Shown here one piece after another: positions 1 to 12,300 of a stretch of DNA of 64,000 bases (the first letter of the stretch is position 1; each line of letters opens with the position of its first letter). The notes beneath the pieces are model-generated. The model had not been told where the DNA came from, did no database searches, and was given only the letters and a program-made list of their open reading frames with translations. Source of the stretch: Owenia fusiformis (Eukaryota > Annelida > Polychaeta > Sabellida > Oweniidae). The position numbers and the translations under genes are program-made. The stretch covers positions 2,985,341-3,049,340 of the forward strand of contig CAIIXF020000008.1 of the NCBI GenBank assembly GCA_903813345.2, given 5' to 3'.

Positions 1-27
1 CACATAAATGTTAGTGGAGAACCACAG
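1..27 (+). CDS. SCCPDH: SCCPDH exon end (or first unit of the donor array), encoding ...GEPQ
   Basis: Read in phase, the bases give HINVSGEPQ followed at once by a consensus donor (cag|gtaagg). The family has GEPQ immediately before FLE, and the next exon (631) begins FLEGMQ in phase 0, so the junction fits. Many units in the following array carry the same coding and donor sequence. It is therefore uncertain whether this is the true exon end or just the first visible array unit. Confidence 0.5.
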
Positions 28-350
28 GTAAGGAGCCCACCACATATACATAAGTGGAGAACCATAGGTAAGGAGCTCACCACATAGACATTAGGGGAGA
101 CAACAGGTAGAGCTAACCATATAGACACTAGTGGAGTGTCCTGGAGAACCAGAGGTAAGGAGCTCAATACATTACCATTAGTGGAGAACCACAGGAAGGA
201 GCTCACCACATAGAAATTAGTCGAGAACCACAGGTAAGGAGCTCAATTTATTAACATTAGTTGAGAACCACAGGTAAGGAGCTCAACGCATAAACATTCG
301 TGGGAACCACAGGTAAGGAGCTTGTCGCATAGACATTAGTGGAGAACAAT
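1..350 (+). repeat. Minisatellite of about 40 bp units carrying an SCCPDH exon end plus 5' splice site
   Basis: About nine imperfect units resemble cacatagacattagtgga + gaaccacag|gtaaggagct. The consensus reads (H)IDISGEPQ in phase up to a cag|gtaagg donor. Adjacent spacings measured near 228-305 are 40 and 39 bp. Some units have lost the donor (cacaggaagg near 190), others keep it. Reading through a donor in frame meets a TAG in the next 'cattag', so the intronic part is not coding. From about 350 to 630 the intron shows no further repeat. Confidence 0.85.
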
Positions 351-3300
351 TTGATTTCTTGTATATTCTTCAAGTTATTTATTAAGAAAATTTTCTGAAA
401 TTTATTCATGATATAAGCTTCCATGCTGACCTTCTCACGGGGGTAAAGCACACCCGATGATGCAATGAGCTTGCTCGGTGGTATCATGACTGTATAACGG
501 GACTTAATGTATAAGTGAGCTCGGCAGTAGGTTCAAATAACGCGGATCCTCAAAGCATGTGCTCATGGTATCATCGTGGCTTAACACCCGTGCTTCTGAT
601 ATTACACATGTATATCCTTCTTCATTTTAGTTCCTTGAGGGGATGCAGTTGAAGTTCAACCAGGCAGCCAAAGAGGCTGGTGTATTTGTTATTGGTGCAT
701 GTGGCTTTGACAGTATCCCTGCAGATATGGGCGCCATCTTTACAAGAGACCAGTTTGAAGGTGAATCTTTGAATAATATGATTGAATGTTTTACCATTAA
801 TTTTCATAAATATGCAATTAAATCAAATGGCTTCATTTAAGATAAGGGTCATTTGAATTGATTTGCTAAAATGATAAAGAAGTCAATCAAAAGAAATAAG
901 TCAAGAGAAAGAAGTCAGTTGTAATAGAAGTATTGTTTTTCAGGTGATCTTAATCATATAGAATCTTACCTTGCTATGAGGAGTGGACCCGAGGTAAGGT
1001 TGCATAATATTCAGTGATTCATACAAATTATTACAAAAATCATTGCATTAGTTCCATTGATATTAAAGGTTGTGTAGAATTCTTATCATATTATTTTGTA
1101 ATTAAAAGTGAACTTAAAGTTGCTAATAGTAATAATCAGACATTCTTTCAATAGTCAATGTTGGTATGTTGTAATGCACCATTCAAAAGTTTGTCAATTT
1201 CCCCACCCATGCCTGCTTGGGGGGGGTCTCACACAAACTTTTGAATGGTGCATAAGTAGTTGAGGCCAGCCATAAGAGATTAATATCACGTATCCTACCA
1301 CATATAAATATACTCTTTTACCTACTTATGATACTTATTTATATATTCCCTTCAAATCCAAGATTTCATATATTTAGATTAAGTCACATTGCTTCTCCCT
1401 CCCCCAGAAAGTTCACCCTACGTATGTAAGTGTTTGCATATTTGCTTCAGGGAGGTGGTGGGCATTATGCAACTTGGCAGTCTGCTATACATGGTTTCGC
1501 CAATGCCAGAGAGCTGATTAAGTTACGCAAACAAATGGCGCTTACTCCCCTACCCCGCAGTAAAGACAAGCCTCCTAAAAGGTCAGTGAACAAACTATAT
1601 TTATATATACCTGGCTGTAACTTCAACCCGTCTGCTGAATTGTCTTGATGAGGGGTGAGATCAAAAATCATTCATCAAAAGCATTAAATACATTACAAAT
1701 AGGCTATGTGCATACAGTAATAAATCTTTTGAATGAACTTGATATGTTGAGTTGACCCCAAGGAACCAAATCCATCACATGTATGTGTGTTCCTAATGAG
1801 CTATAAATGCTCAGGGTGAATTTTCCTTTGTTTGATATTTGGTCCTGTGTTTTAAGATAGGAACCTGCAATTTTTAGTGTTTTTAGCTTAGGATTCTGGA
1901 TTGTGCTTCACTTAATATTACTGCTTGTAATTGTCTTGTGTTTTTGGTCTGTTTTGTAATTGTCTTGTGTTTTTGATTGGGTGGTATGTAATGGTAGTGT
2001 GTGTGTGCCTGTGTGGGTAATGGGGGCCACTCATGATAATACATGAACTAGGAAAAACTGATTAGGTTCAGGCCCACTTCTGTATACTAGATAGGTATTT
2101 TTATTTCATTTTTGCATGGATGATAGTACATGTATAGTAGGGCAGCCATCTTCATCCTAGTTTATATCCTGTTAATATCCATTTAATGTAAATCCATCAT
2201 TTCCGTAGGTCAAGTATATGTCAGCTTTCCCCTCTCCCTGTTTCAACCTTTTGTGTTCTGATGTCATCCTTAGCACCATTTGCAGCACTCCCTAATCTCA
2301 TGGGCCTGGTATGATTGGGGTTTTCATGTCTCTTCTGCCTCTGTGTTGCAGGGAGGGGGGCTGAACTTTGCCACCTGGCAGTCTGCAATTTATGGGTTTG
2401 CTCACGCTAAAGAGCTTGTTGCTCTGAGGAAGCAGATGGCTTTGGCTCCCATTCCTAGAAGTCCCCATAAACCAACTAAAAGGTATAGCTTGACCTATCT
2501 AAAATGTCTGTAATGACAGGTTTTATAGCCATCTGTCTACAGTTGAGACAGGGATAGGAATCCATAGATTGTCACATGTATGTAAGGTATCATCCCTGGT
2601 TGTTGAGTAAAAATGTCCTCATCCAAATTGTTGATACATGATAAAACTTTGTAAAGTAGAATTTTTCCTGCTGTGTATTTTCTCTGCTAATTGGTGCCTC
2701 TAATTATAAGGACATGTTAAGCTTTACCTGGCTGTCACCTTTCCTTGCCTTACCTCATTGGTACATAGTAGTTAGAGAAGTTTCTCATTGAAGGAGATTG
2801 TGTGCCAAAGTTTAAACCTTCTGGTTGGCCTCATTCACATTAACATGATTAAACTTCATGGTAGGCTTATTGACTGTACTGGGGAACCACAGTCTGATAA
2901 ATGCAGCCACAACCTAATGTTTTGCCAATATTTCTGCCAGTCTGAACTTTGTTAAATACATACTTGAATGAAAATGAAATGTGTTGAATAAAAATAGATG
3001 GAATTAACTGCAACCAAACATATATACTGAAAATCTTTCCTCCACAACGCAAATACTTTCTTGTGAGAGTCCAGATAAAGTTTCAACATTATCCCTCTCA
3101 GGACTTCCAACCATTCCCAAGGCTTCACTACGGCACTTACCAGTCAGCTATATATGTGTTGGCTCATATGACGGAGGTAGGCAAACATTGGAAGACTCTA
3201 TATCCAACGCCTTTGCCTAAATCTAGTCATCCTCTGGTTAGAGGCATAGCGAAGTGAGTTCAAAACTTTTGAAAGAATCAATCAGTGGTGTTTTTCTGAA

Positions 3301-6300
3301 ACCAAAGCCAGTATTACCTTTTTTTCTCTCATTGGATATTATCAGTTATTAGGTCAAATTTCCTTCTATATTATGTCAACATGAATGTGTCATGCCATTT
3401 ACTTCTATATGAGGTCAACATGAATATGTCATATCATTTACTTCTATATGAGGTCAACATGATTGTGTCATGTCATTTACTTCTATATTATGTCAACATG
3501 AATGTGTCATGTCATTTCCTTCTTTACTCGGTCAACATGAATGTATCATGTCATTTCCTAAATTGGTCAACATGAATGTATCATTTCATTTCCTTCTATA
3601 TTAGGTCAACATTAATGTGTCATGTCATTTTCTTCTATATTAGGTCAACATGAATGTGTCATGTCATTTACTTCTATATGAGGTCAACATGAATGTGTCA
3701 TGTCATTTACTTCTATATTAGGGCAAAATGAATGTGTTACGTCATACTTCTATAAATTATTTCAACATATATGTGTCATGTCATTTCCTTCTATATAAGG
3801 TCAACATGAATGTGTCCTGTCATTTCCTTCTATATTAGGGCAAAATGAATATATTATGTCATTTACTTCTATATTAGGTCAACATGAATGTGTCATATCA
3901 TTTACTTCTATATGAGGTCAACATGAATATGTCATGTCATTTCCTTCTATATTAGGTCAACGTGAATGTATCATGACATTTCCTTCTATATTGTCATTTA
4001 ATTCTATATTATGTCAACATGAATGAATTATGTCACTTCATTCTACATATAGGTCAACATTACACTACAACAATGATGTTAATAGTTGGGCAGTACCATT
4101 CCCTGGTAGTGACCGTTCAGTGGTCAACAGAACACAGAGATTCAACTATGAAGTCAGAAATGAAAGACCTGTGAGTATTTCTTCAATAAAAGTGTGACTG
4201 CAATGTTATTTGATATATTGTTTTACATAAATTGCCAACTTCTTATTTTGTAACATTGATATTCAGGCTCTATTCACCTTGACATAAAAGAGATCTTGAC
4301 TCAACACATTTATCAATATTGCATATCATTACTCATTGTTTATCAATATTCATTGTATATCAGTACTCATTGTATATCAATATTCATTGTATATCAGTAC
4401 TCATTGTTTATCAATACTCATCTGCAACATTAATTTGTGCAAATAATGATTTCAACTCATTACTAAATGGATATCCCTCAAAATAATATGTTTAAAGTTT
4501 TTTGTTGTTATTTGTATCCAGTTGCAATACCAAGCTTACTTCCGTATGCCTGGACTACTGTTCACACTAGTCTTGATGTTCTTTGGTGCCATATTTGGAC
4601 TGTTGGCCAACTTCAGCTTTGGACGGAACTTACTAGAGAGGGTAAAGTGTTTGTTTTACACATAAGGGAGATAAGAACAATGTTAAATCTACTAAAAAAG
4701 TGTTCTAAAATTCTGCCTGAAGTTTGTACTGTGTGAGGCAAACTTTTTGAGATAATCTGAGTTATTGATCTGACATTTTCAGGGTTGAGAACAAGGAGAT
4801 TGTCTTTAAACAAGAATGTAAGAAATTGTTTTAGGTGGGGTCCCAATCTTTGTTTTGGAGCAAAGTGGGACATTTTACAATTCTAGGACCATTCTTGGGG
4901 GAATAATTGGAAGATACTATTTGTTTGAATCAAAATGTTGTATTTATACTGAGAAATAAATGCCTATAATCCAAACCATACCATACCTTGTTCTTTTAAT
5001 ACTTCACATTTCCTGTATGTAATAATTGGCACATATTTATATAATACTCAAGAATGTAATATTGTTCATCCCGTATCTTGTGATACATAATACTTCAAGA
5101 TAGTATAATATATATTTTAATTACCATTCAGTTCATATAATATCTCAATTGATATTTATATTTTGCATTATTTTATTTTAGTATCCAAGATTTTTTTCTG
5201 GTGGTGTATTCAGCCATGAAGGACCTACAAGAAAACAGGTATTTAACTAAATACTGAAAATTATGCTTTTTTATTAGAGGTGTCACAGATACCCGATTGT
5301 TTTCCGACCCGCGGAATTACGCTCTCGGAATGGAACATAGAACAAAACAACAAGAAAATCTTAAACCTTTCACAGCTGGTGGCCCTTAAATCGCAACAAA
5401 ACAACATTTTTATTTTAATATTTTGCACCAAGAGAAGTCCATTCTTTTCACTCCTTCTCATTGAAGAGGCTTTTTCTTCCAAATAAACCTAGAAAAAAGC
5501 ACAGTGTTCATCGTTCAATAGTTGACACTAGCAATTCTTCAGAATAGTTGTGGCATGTTAGATTCTGTTTGAAGAATTCTCTGTCTAATGTAAATTTAAT
5601 ATAGTGACAAATGTTTTATGATAAAGCCCTACAGTTATGATTTTTTTATGATTCTAATTAAATGTTTTTTTTCTATTAGATTGCAGGTTCATCGTTTAGT
5701 ATGACGTTCATAGGAGAGGGTTATTCCAAGAAGGTGGAAGATGCAAGTGAACAACATAGTGAAGCCCCAGATAGGAGGATCATTGCAAGAGTATCTGGCC
5801 CAGGTCAGTCATGTTATACGTGTATTGAAAATTCTTCAAGTCTTGCATCAAGTTTTTTTATTGTTATTGTTCCAAACACCTTGACTTTGAAAATGTAAAG
5901 TGGCGGGACAAGGGCCTCATATAAGACTACATGTACAGTAGAACCTGGGAACGAGGAATGCTCTTCAGACTGGCCAAAATTGTTTTTTTTGTAGACTGGT
6001 GTTCCCAATAGTGAGGGTCCATGTTTTGGGCCGATCCCAAAAACCAATTTGCCAAATAAGCATATAATTGTAGATGATGAATTAATACAATATTGCTTAG
6101 AGTCTATATTCAAGTTTCATCAACCCCATTTTGTAGAATTAACAATATGCAAATTTGGACCTTTTTTAAGATTTAAAGAGATATGGCTCAATATCACACA
6201 AATACATTTCTATTATCTCCTCAAATAGTTGTGTCTGTCCCTAGAATAACTCAACTTATCAGATGAGATCAGCTTTTGTTGAAAAAAAGCATGAGTGTCA

Positions 6301-9300
6301 ATTTGCAATTTATAACAAACAGATCAATTAAAAAAATAAGATAAGGGTAATAAACATTCATATTAATCTAAGGTTTTTAGAATCACATATTGGCTTAAGC
6401 CATTCGCACCTTTGAGAAACAATTAGATGTACCTGTACAGTGTAACTTATTTTCCATGTTCCTTGTGAACAGGTGAATTTTCAAAATTTGCCCAAAAGCA
6501 CCGTTCCCTGTCCCTAGTAGACAGATGTTCCATAAAGAGAGGGTCAGTTAACATGTAAGTTAATGGAAAAATATTTGGTTCTTTTGAAAACTGTTCCTTG
6601 TGGAGGGCTTTTCATTACAGAAATGCGTTCCATTAAACAGGTTTTACTGTATATAGTATATATTTGACTGAGTTTATCTGGCTGGTAGTGTTTAAAGACC
6701 AAGTTTTGATTCTTCTTGAATGAGACGATCTATTAATACCCACCATTGCTGAATAAGAACTATCAAATTGTTAAAGTGCACTATTGAACCGCCACAAAAA
6801 AATTTGATTCACTATAATCAATTCAACAGATAATTTGTAACTTGTTACATTATATGAGTAAAATTATTTATATTTCAAAATGTTTATATATTTTTTAGTA
6901 CATAATATTTTTGTATAAAAAAGGAGCAGGTTTTATTATTCTAAACAAACTAACTTAAACATACACCCTGTACAATACTAGAATCTAAGACTTTAGAGAT
7001 TCTTGTTGTTGATCTCTTTCAATTTTCATCAGACAGAAAATAAGAAAAACTGCACAAGAACATATTATTGTCATCAAAACAAAATACCATTTGGTACACA
7101 TTTCTCCATAACAGTCTTTTGATCCAGATGATGTGTAGGTGTCATAATTCGACGCAAAAAGAGTTTGAAATAAAACCATTCCTATTCCATAGCTAGCTGC
7201 AATGAGTCCAATGTTTTGTCCAAAGTGTTCCATACCATAATATCTTAAAACGATGACATTTGTTAGAGGAAATACGGAACCAAACAACAGAGAAAGTATT
7301 ACGGAGGAAAATATCAAACAAATCAAACTTTGATTATAAAATATGAGTGTAATTTGACTGATGATGAAGATAATACCAGGAAATAACAGAAAAGATCCCC
7401 TCAGAACATCTGGCCATTTCTGAATAATGAAATCTGACACTGTTCCACCAAGAAGTTGTCCCAATGACATACAAATTGAAATAACGACTGGGAAAGGTAA
7501 AGAATATGGATCAATCCTTGCTGATTTGACAACAATTGTGATATTATTTATTAATGTCCCACATGTACCAGCAAAAATTATGCAAATAATAAAAATGTAG
7601 TAAAATCCACTTGTTTTAATCATTTGCAAACAGTTCATCTCTGGTTGGGGTGATCTTGCTATTTTATCTGCAATAAGTGCCGTTGTATCGCTCATTTTTT
7701 GTTTATTTTCTTTCTCCCTTGGACCATTGCTTTTCTCATCTGTTGTTGCTCCATTTGCATCAATATCGCTTCTTCTTACTGGTGATAGTTCAGTTTCATC
7801 ACTTTCACTTGTCTCTTCTGGAGCTACTTTAAGCATCACAACACCATAGAGATTTATACAAGCTGATAGTACTGCTAGCATTATCATAAACTCTCCTAGC
7901 TTTTGATTCTCTGCATCTTCAATATGTCCTTGTACAAACAATCCCCTATAGATGGCACTAAATATTGCAGGACTAATCCCACGAAATGCACCAACAAGTC
8001 CTAGCACCTTACCCACATGTTTTCTGTCAAAGAGTTTGCAGCAGACCACCTTTGGTGCTATGACAAGAAACCTCAATCCAAATGACGCCAGAAAGTAAAA
8101 AGCACATAAAAGCCAGGACTTTGAACTAAAAAATAATCTAAACTCAGTTGCCATCAACATAAGCAAAAATCCCATGGTTGTTAGTATTAGTGAGACAGTA
8201 CATGCTATCCTTGGACCAAACCTGTCTACGATAACACCTGCTGGAAAAGACATGGGTATTCCCAAATCTCCTGCCGATGCTATATTGTCCAGTTCACTCT
8301 GAGTGAAGTTAAATGTCCGTTTCAGGGATATCGCATATATGTTAAATCCATACACGATTCCAGCTATAAGTGATCCTAGTATCCCTATGCTTAAACTAAC
8401 ATATTTTTGAAGTTGTTGACTTTTAAAATTCATTGTCTGTGTGTTCTGTCCTTGGGAGTTTATTGTTTTGTTCTTGGCCTATGTGTTGTCTCAAAAATAT
8501 TTGAATTTTAAAATGTTGAATTGCAAAACACAATAATATCAACTGTTCTGTAATCTAAATATATAAGGTGTCTCAGTACCTTCCTTATTACAAGTTTATT
8601 TTCTGCTTTATTTCTTGAAGATTACAGTAACAATGTGTTTCGTGTATGACATAGGCCCCTATCTCTAAGTTTGTAATTCAAAGTCTGTTCTACCTTTTAG
8701 TGTATCATTAAAGAACCTGCATACTTTGCTGGTACATAAAGAATATTTTACACCGTTTTTATGTCCCCACCACATAGTGTGGGGCCATATTGTCGGCCTA
8801 GGCGCATCCGACTGTCTGTCTGTCCATCCGTCTGTCCGTCCGTGCGTCCGTACGTACGTCCGGGAGTTTTCTCCAAATCCGCTACAGATATCACCATCAA
8901 ATTTTCAGGGATAACTTATGAGTGCCTATATATGTGGATGAAAAAAATTTAATTCGAAACCTACTTCCTGTCGGCCATTTTGAAGTCATATGCTAAAATC
9001 CTTGTCTGCAAACTTTAAGAAAAACTGCTTCACAGTTGCTTATAAAACTTTAACATCTTGTTCAGCTCACTTCATTCTAGATCTGATTAGGTTTTGGACC
9101 TGTTAGCTCAGTCATGTCAGCAATGTCTTAAGAAAAGTTAGCGCGCGATAATACTTTGTATCATATTGAATGGTGTTTTTGAGTTTTCATACTTTAACTA
9201 TTTAGTAGCTTTATAAATAATTTCAGATGTACTTTGTTGTAAAAGCCTATTTTATTGTTAACAGTAGTTATATGTGATAATTTTGTAAATAGAAATCAGC

Positions 9301-12300
9301 AAAAACTCATAAGGACTTTTTTATTGTCGGCCATTTTGGATTTTTCGGTCCTAAAATCTTGTCTGTGAAGTCTTGTCTGCGTGTTTTCAGGTGAACAGTT
9401 TGGTGGATCAATTTCAAATTTTCAGGGATGATTCTTAGTATAAAAATCTAGATCTCATTAGTTTTTTGGCATTCTGGGTAAATGTCAAGGCAGCCATTTT
9501 GGATTTTCCGTCCTAAAATCTTGTCTGTAAAGTCTTGTCTACGCATTTCCAGGTGAACCGTTCTGTAGATCAATTTCAAATTTTCAGGGATGATTCTTAG
9601 AATGAAAATCTAGATCTGATTAGTTTTTTGGTTTCTGGATAAATGTCAAGGCAGCCATTTTGGATTTTCCGTCTTAAAATCTTGCCTGTAAAGTCTTGTC
9701 TACGCGTTTTTAGGTGAACCGTTTGATAGATCAATTTCAAATTTTCAGGGATGATTCTTTGTATGAAAATCTACAACTGATTAGTTTTTTGCATTCTGCG
9801 TAAATGTTAAGGCAGCCATTTTGGATTTTCTGTCCTAAAATCTTGTCTGTAAAGTCTTGTCTACATGTTTAGATCGTTATTATCCACTAAAGTGTCATAT
9901 TCTAGTGATTTGTGGATATTGTTAGTTCCGTTCGTACTTTTGGCGTAATTCTCGAACTATTCTTAGTGCCATTCGTACTTTTGACATACAAGGTCAAAGG
10001 TCACTGTCGTAGTTTTCTGGTCTAAATTTCACCCTGTTTACTATGTTTTATCGTTAATCTAATAGGATATGCACCTAATACGTAAATTCAGCTCTCTATA
10101 GGCAGAGATCACGATAGTTGAAAAAACTTGTTAGCCATTGTGGCTAAATCTTCCAAAAAAAATTTCGCCAACCAAAATATGAATTAGCCATTTTGAAAAA
10201 CCGTAAAAAAGGGAACATTAAAAATGATGAAATGTCTGATGATGACAGTTTCACTTTCAGTTTCACTTTTCAAAATCATATTCAGAAATAAAAAAACGTC
10301 AATTAAAATTGAATGTAAAGCATCTGCCGCGAATGTGATCGGCATTTCACATAGTCTGCACGGTGTAATATCACCAATTCGTTAACCTTGTGATATCGGA
10401 GTCCCAAAATACTTCCAAACTGCCGACTTTTTCGACTTAGATGCCGGCTCGATTTTTCAATTTCTTTCCTACATCCGGCATACTGATAATGCACTCGATT
10501 TGCGAACGACGATGAAGAAATTTACGAACAAGCATTACCATCTACCTGAAATCGCGGGTCCGTTAATAACACTTTTCAATGCAAAGAAGTGTAAACTAGG
10601 TACGAGGTAAGTGAAAATATTTAATTTTTCAGAACGAAGTCGGAGGTGTTCCTCGCTATTTATACACGTTTTTATGCATTCTAGGGAAGGAATCTATGTA
10701 CCGATATTAACCCTTTCTGTCCCATGTCCCGAACCGAAGCACCAATATCGGGAAACCGTGACAACTCTAATTCGCCATAACTGCGAAATACCTTTACATA
10801 TTTTTCGCCACCTCTTTCGAAAATTCGCGATTGGCGAATGGCGAACGTCTACTGTGATCTCTGCTATAGGTAGTTTATTTAAACTTAAACAGATCGGTCC
10901 CGTATTGTCGGTCCGGTATTGTCGAAGTTATGGCCGTTTTTGTGGATTTACATAAGTTCGTAATTTATGTCGGTCGCTGCGCATGCGCAGAAGACAGGTA
11001 GCCATCTTATGTTTTTCGAGTAAATCATTCGTGATTTGCTCCGCTATCTTCACTCAAAATGTCGCTATTGTTGACCGTCGAGGTGTCTAAACTGTCTCAC
11101 GATTTACACCAGTAAGTCGTCCGTCCACATGAGGTGATTACAACAGGATTTGCACGAAGTCTGACCCCCAAATCAGGCTTGAAGTTTGAGGTTCACCCCT
11201 CTTTCCGTCTTAAAATCTTGCCTGTAAAGTCTTGTCTACGCGTTTTTAGGTGAACCGTTTGATAGATCAATTTCAAATTTTCAGGGATGATTCTTTGTAT
11301 GAAAATCTACAACTGATTAGTTTTTTGCATTCTGCGTAAATGTTAAGGCAGCCATTTTGGATTTTCTGTCCTAAAATCTTGTCTGTAAAGTCTTGTCTAC
11401 CCGTTTTCAAGTGAACCGTTTGGTAGATCAATTTCATATTTTTGTGATAACCCAACAGATTTACTTACTTGTTTGCTGATATTCAGTAATGTCAGTTAAT
11501 TGTCTCACCACTGTTGGGTTTCACTTAATGTTGTTTATATACTCACATACATGTTTAGATCGTTATTATCCACTAAAGTGTCATATTCTAGTGATTTGTG
11601 GATATTGTTAGTTCTGTTCGTACTTTTGGCGTAATTCTCGAACTATTCTTAGTGCCATTCGTACTTTTGACGTACAAGGTCAAAGGTCACTGTCGTAGTT
11701 TTCTGGTCTAAATTTCACCCTGTTTACTATGTTTTATCGTTAATCTAATAGGATATGCACCTAATACGTAAATTCAGCTCTCTATAGGTAGTTTATTTAA
11801 ACTTAGCAATCGGTCCCGTATTGTCGAAGTTATGGCCATTTTTGTGGATTTACATAAGTTCGTAATTTATGTCGGTCGCTGCGCATGCGCAGAAGACAGG
11901 TAGCCATCTTATGTTTTTCGAGTAAATCATTCGTGATTTGCTCCGCTATCTTCACTCAAAATGTCGCTATTGTTGACCGTCGAGGTGTCTAAACTGTCTC
12001 ACGATTTACACCAGTAAGTCGTCCGTCCACATGAGGTGATTACAACAGGATTTGCACGAAGTCTGACCCCCAAATCAGGCTTGAAGTTTGAGGTTCACCC
12101 CTCCCGCATCACTTTCAAATGTCAGCACGTCTGTCAAATGGCGAACTACATACCACCAACCACCAACCACTCATATGCTGATGCAAATACCTCATGTGGA
12201 TGGACACCCTACACCTCATTTCAAGCTTTAAGCACTCTATGTATCGAGTGTGACAAATTGGCAAGTATTACATTTAGATTTTGATTTGACTTGTTAATGT

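Noticed and set aside
3381-3575. 64-codon frame with MNVSCH/LLLY repeats
   Set aside because: It is the translation of the 39-bp splice-acceptor minisatellite; the period is divisible by three, so one frame stays open.
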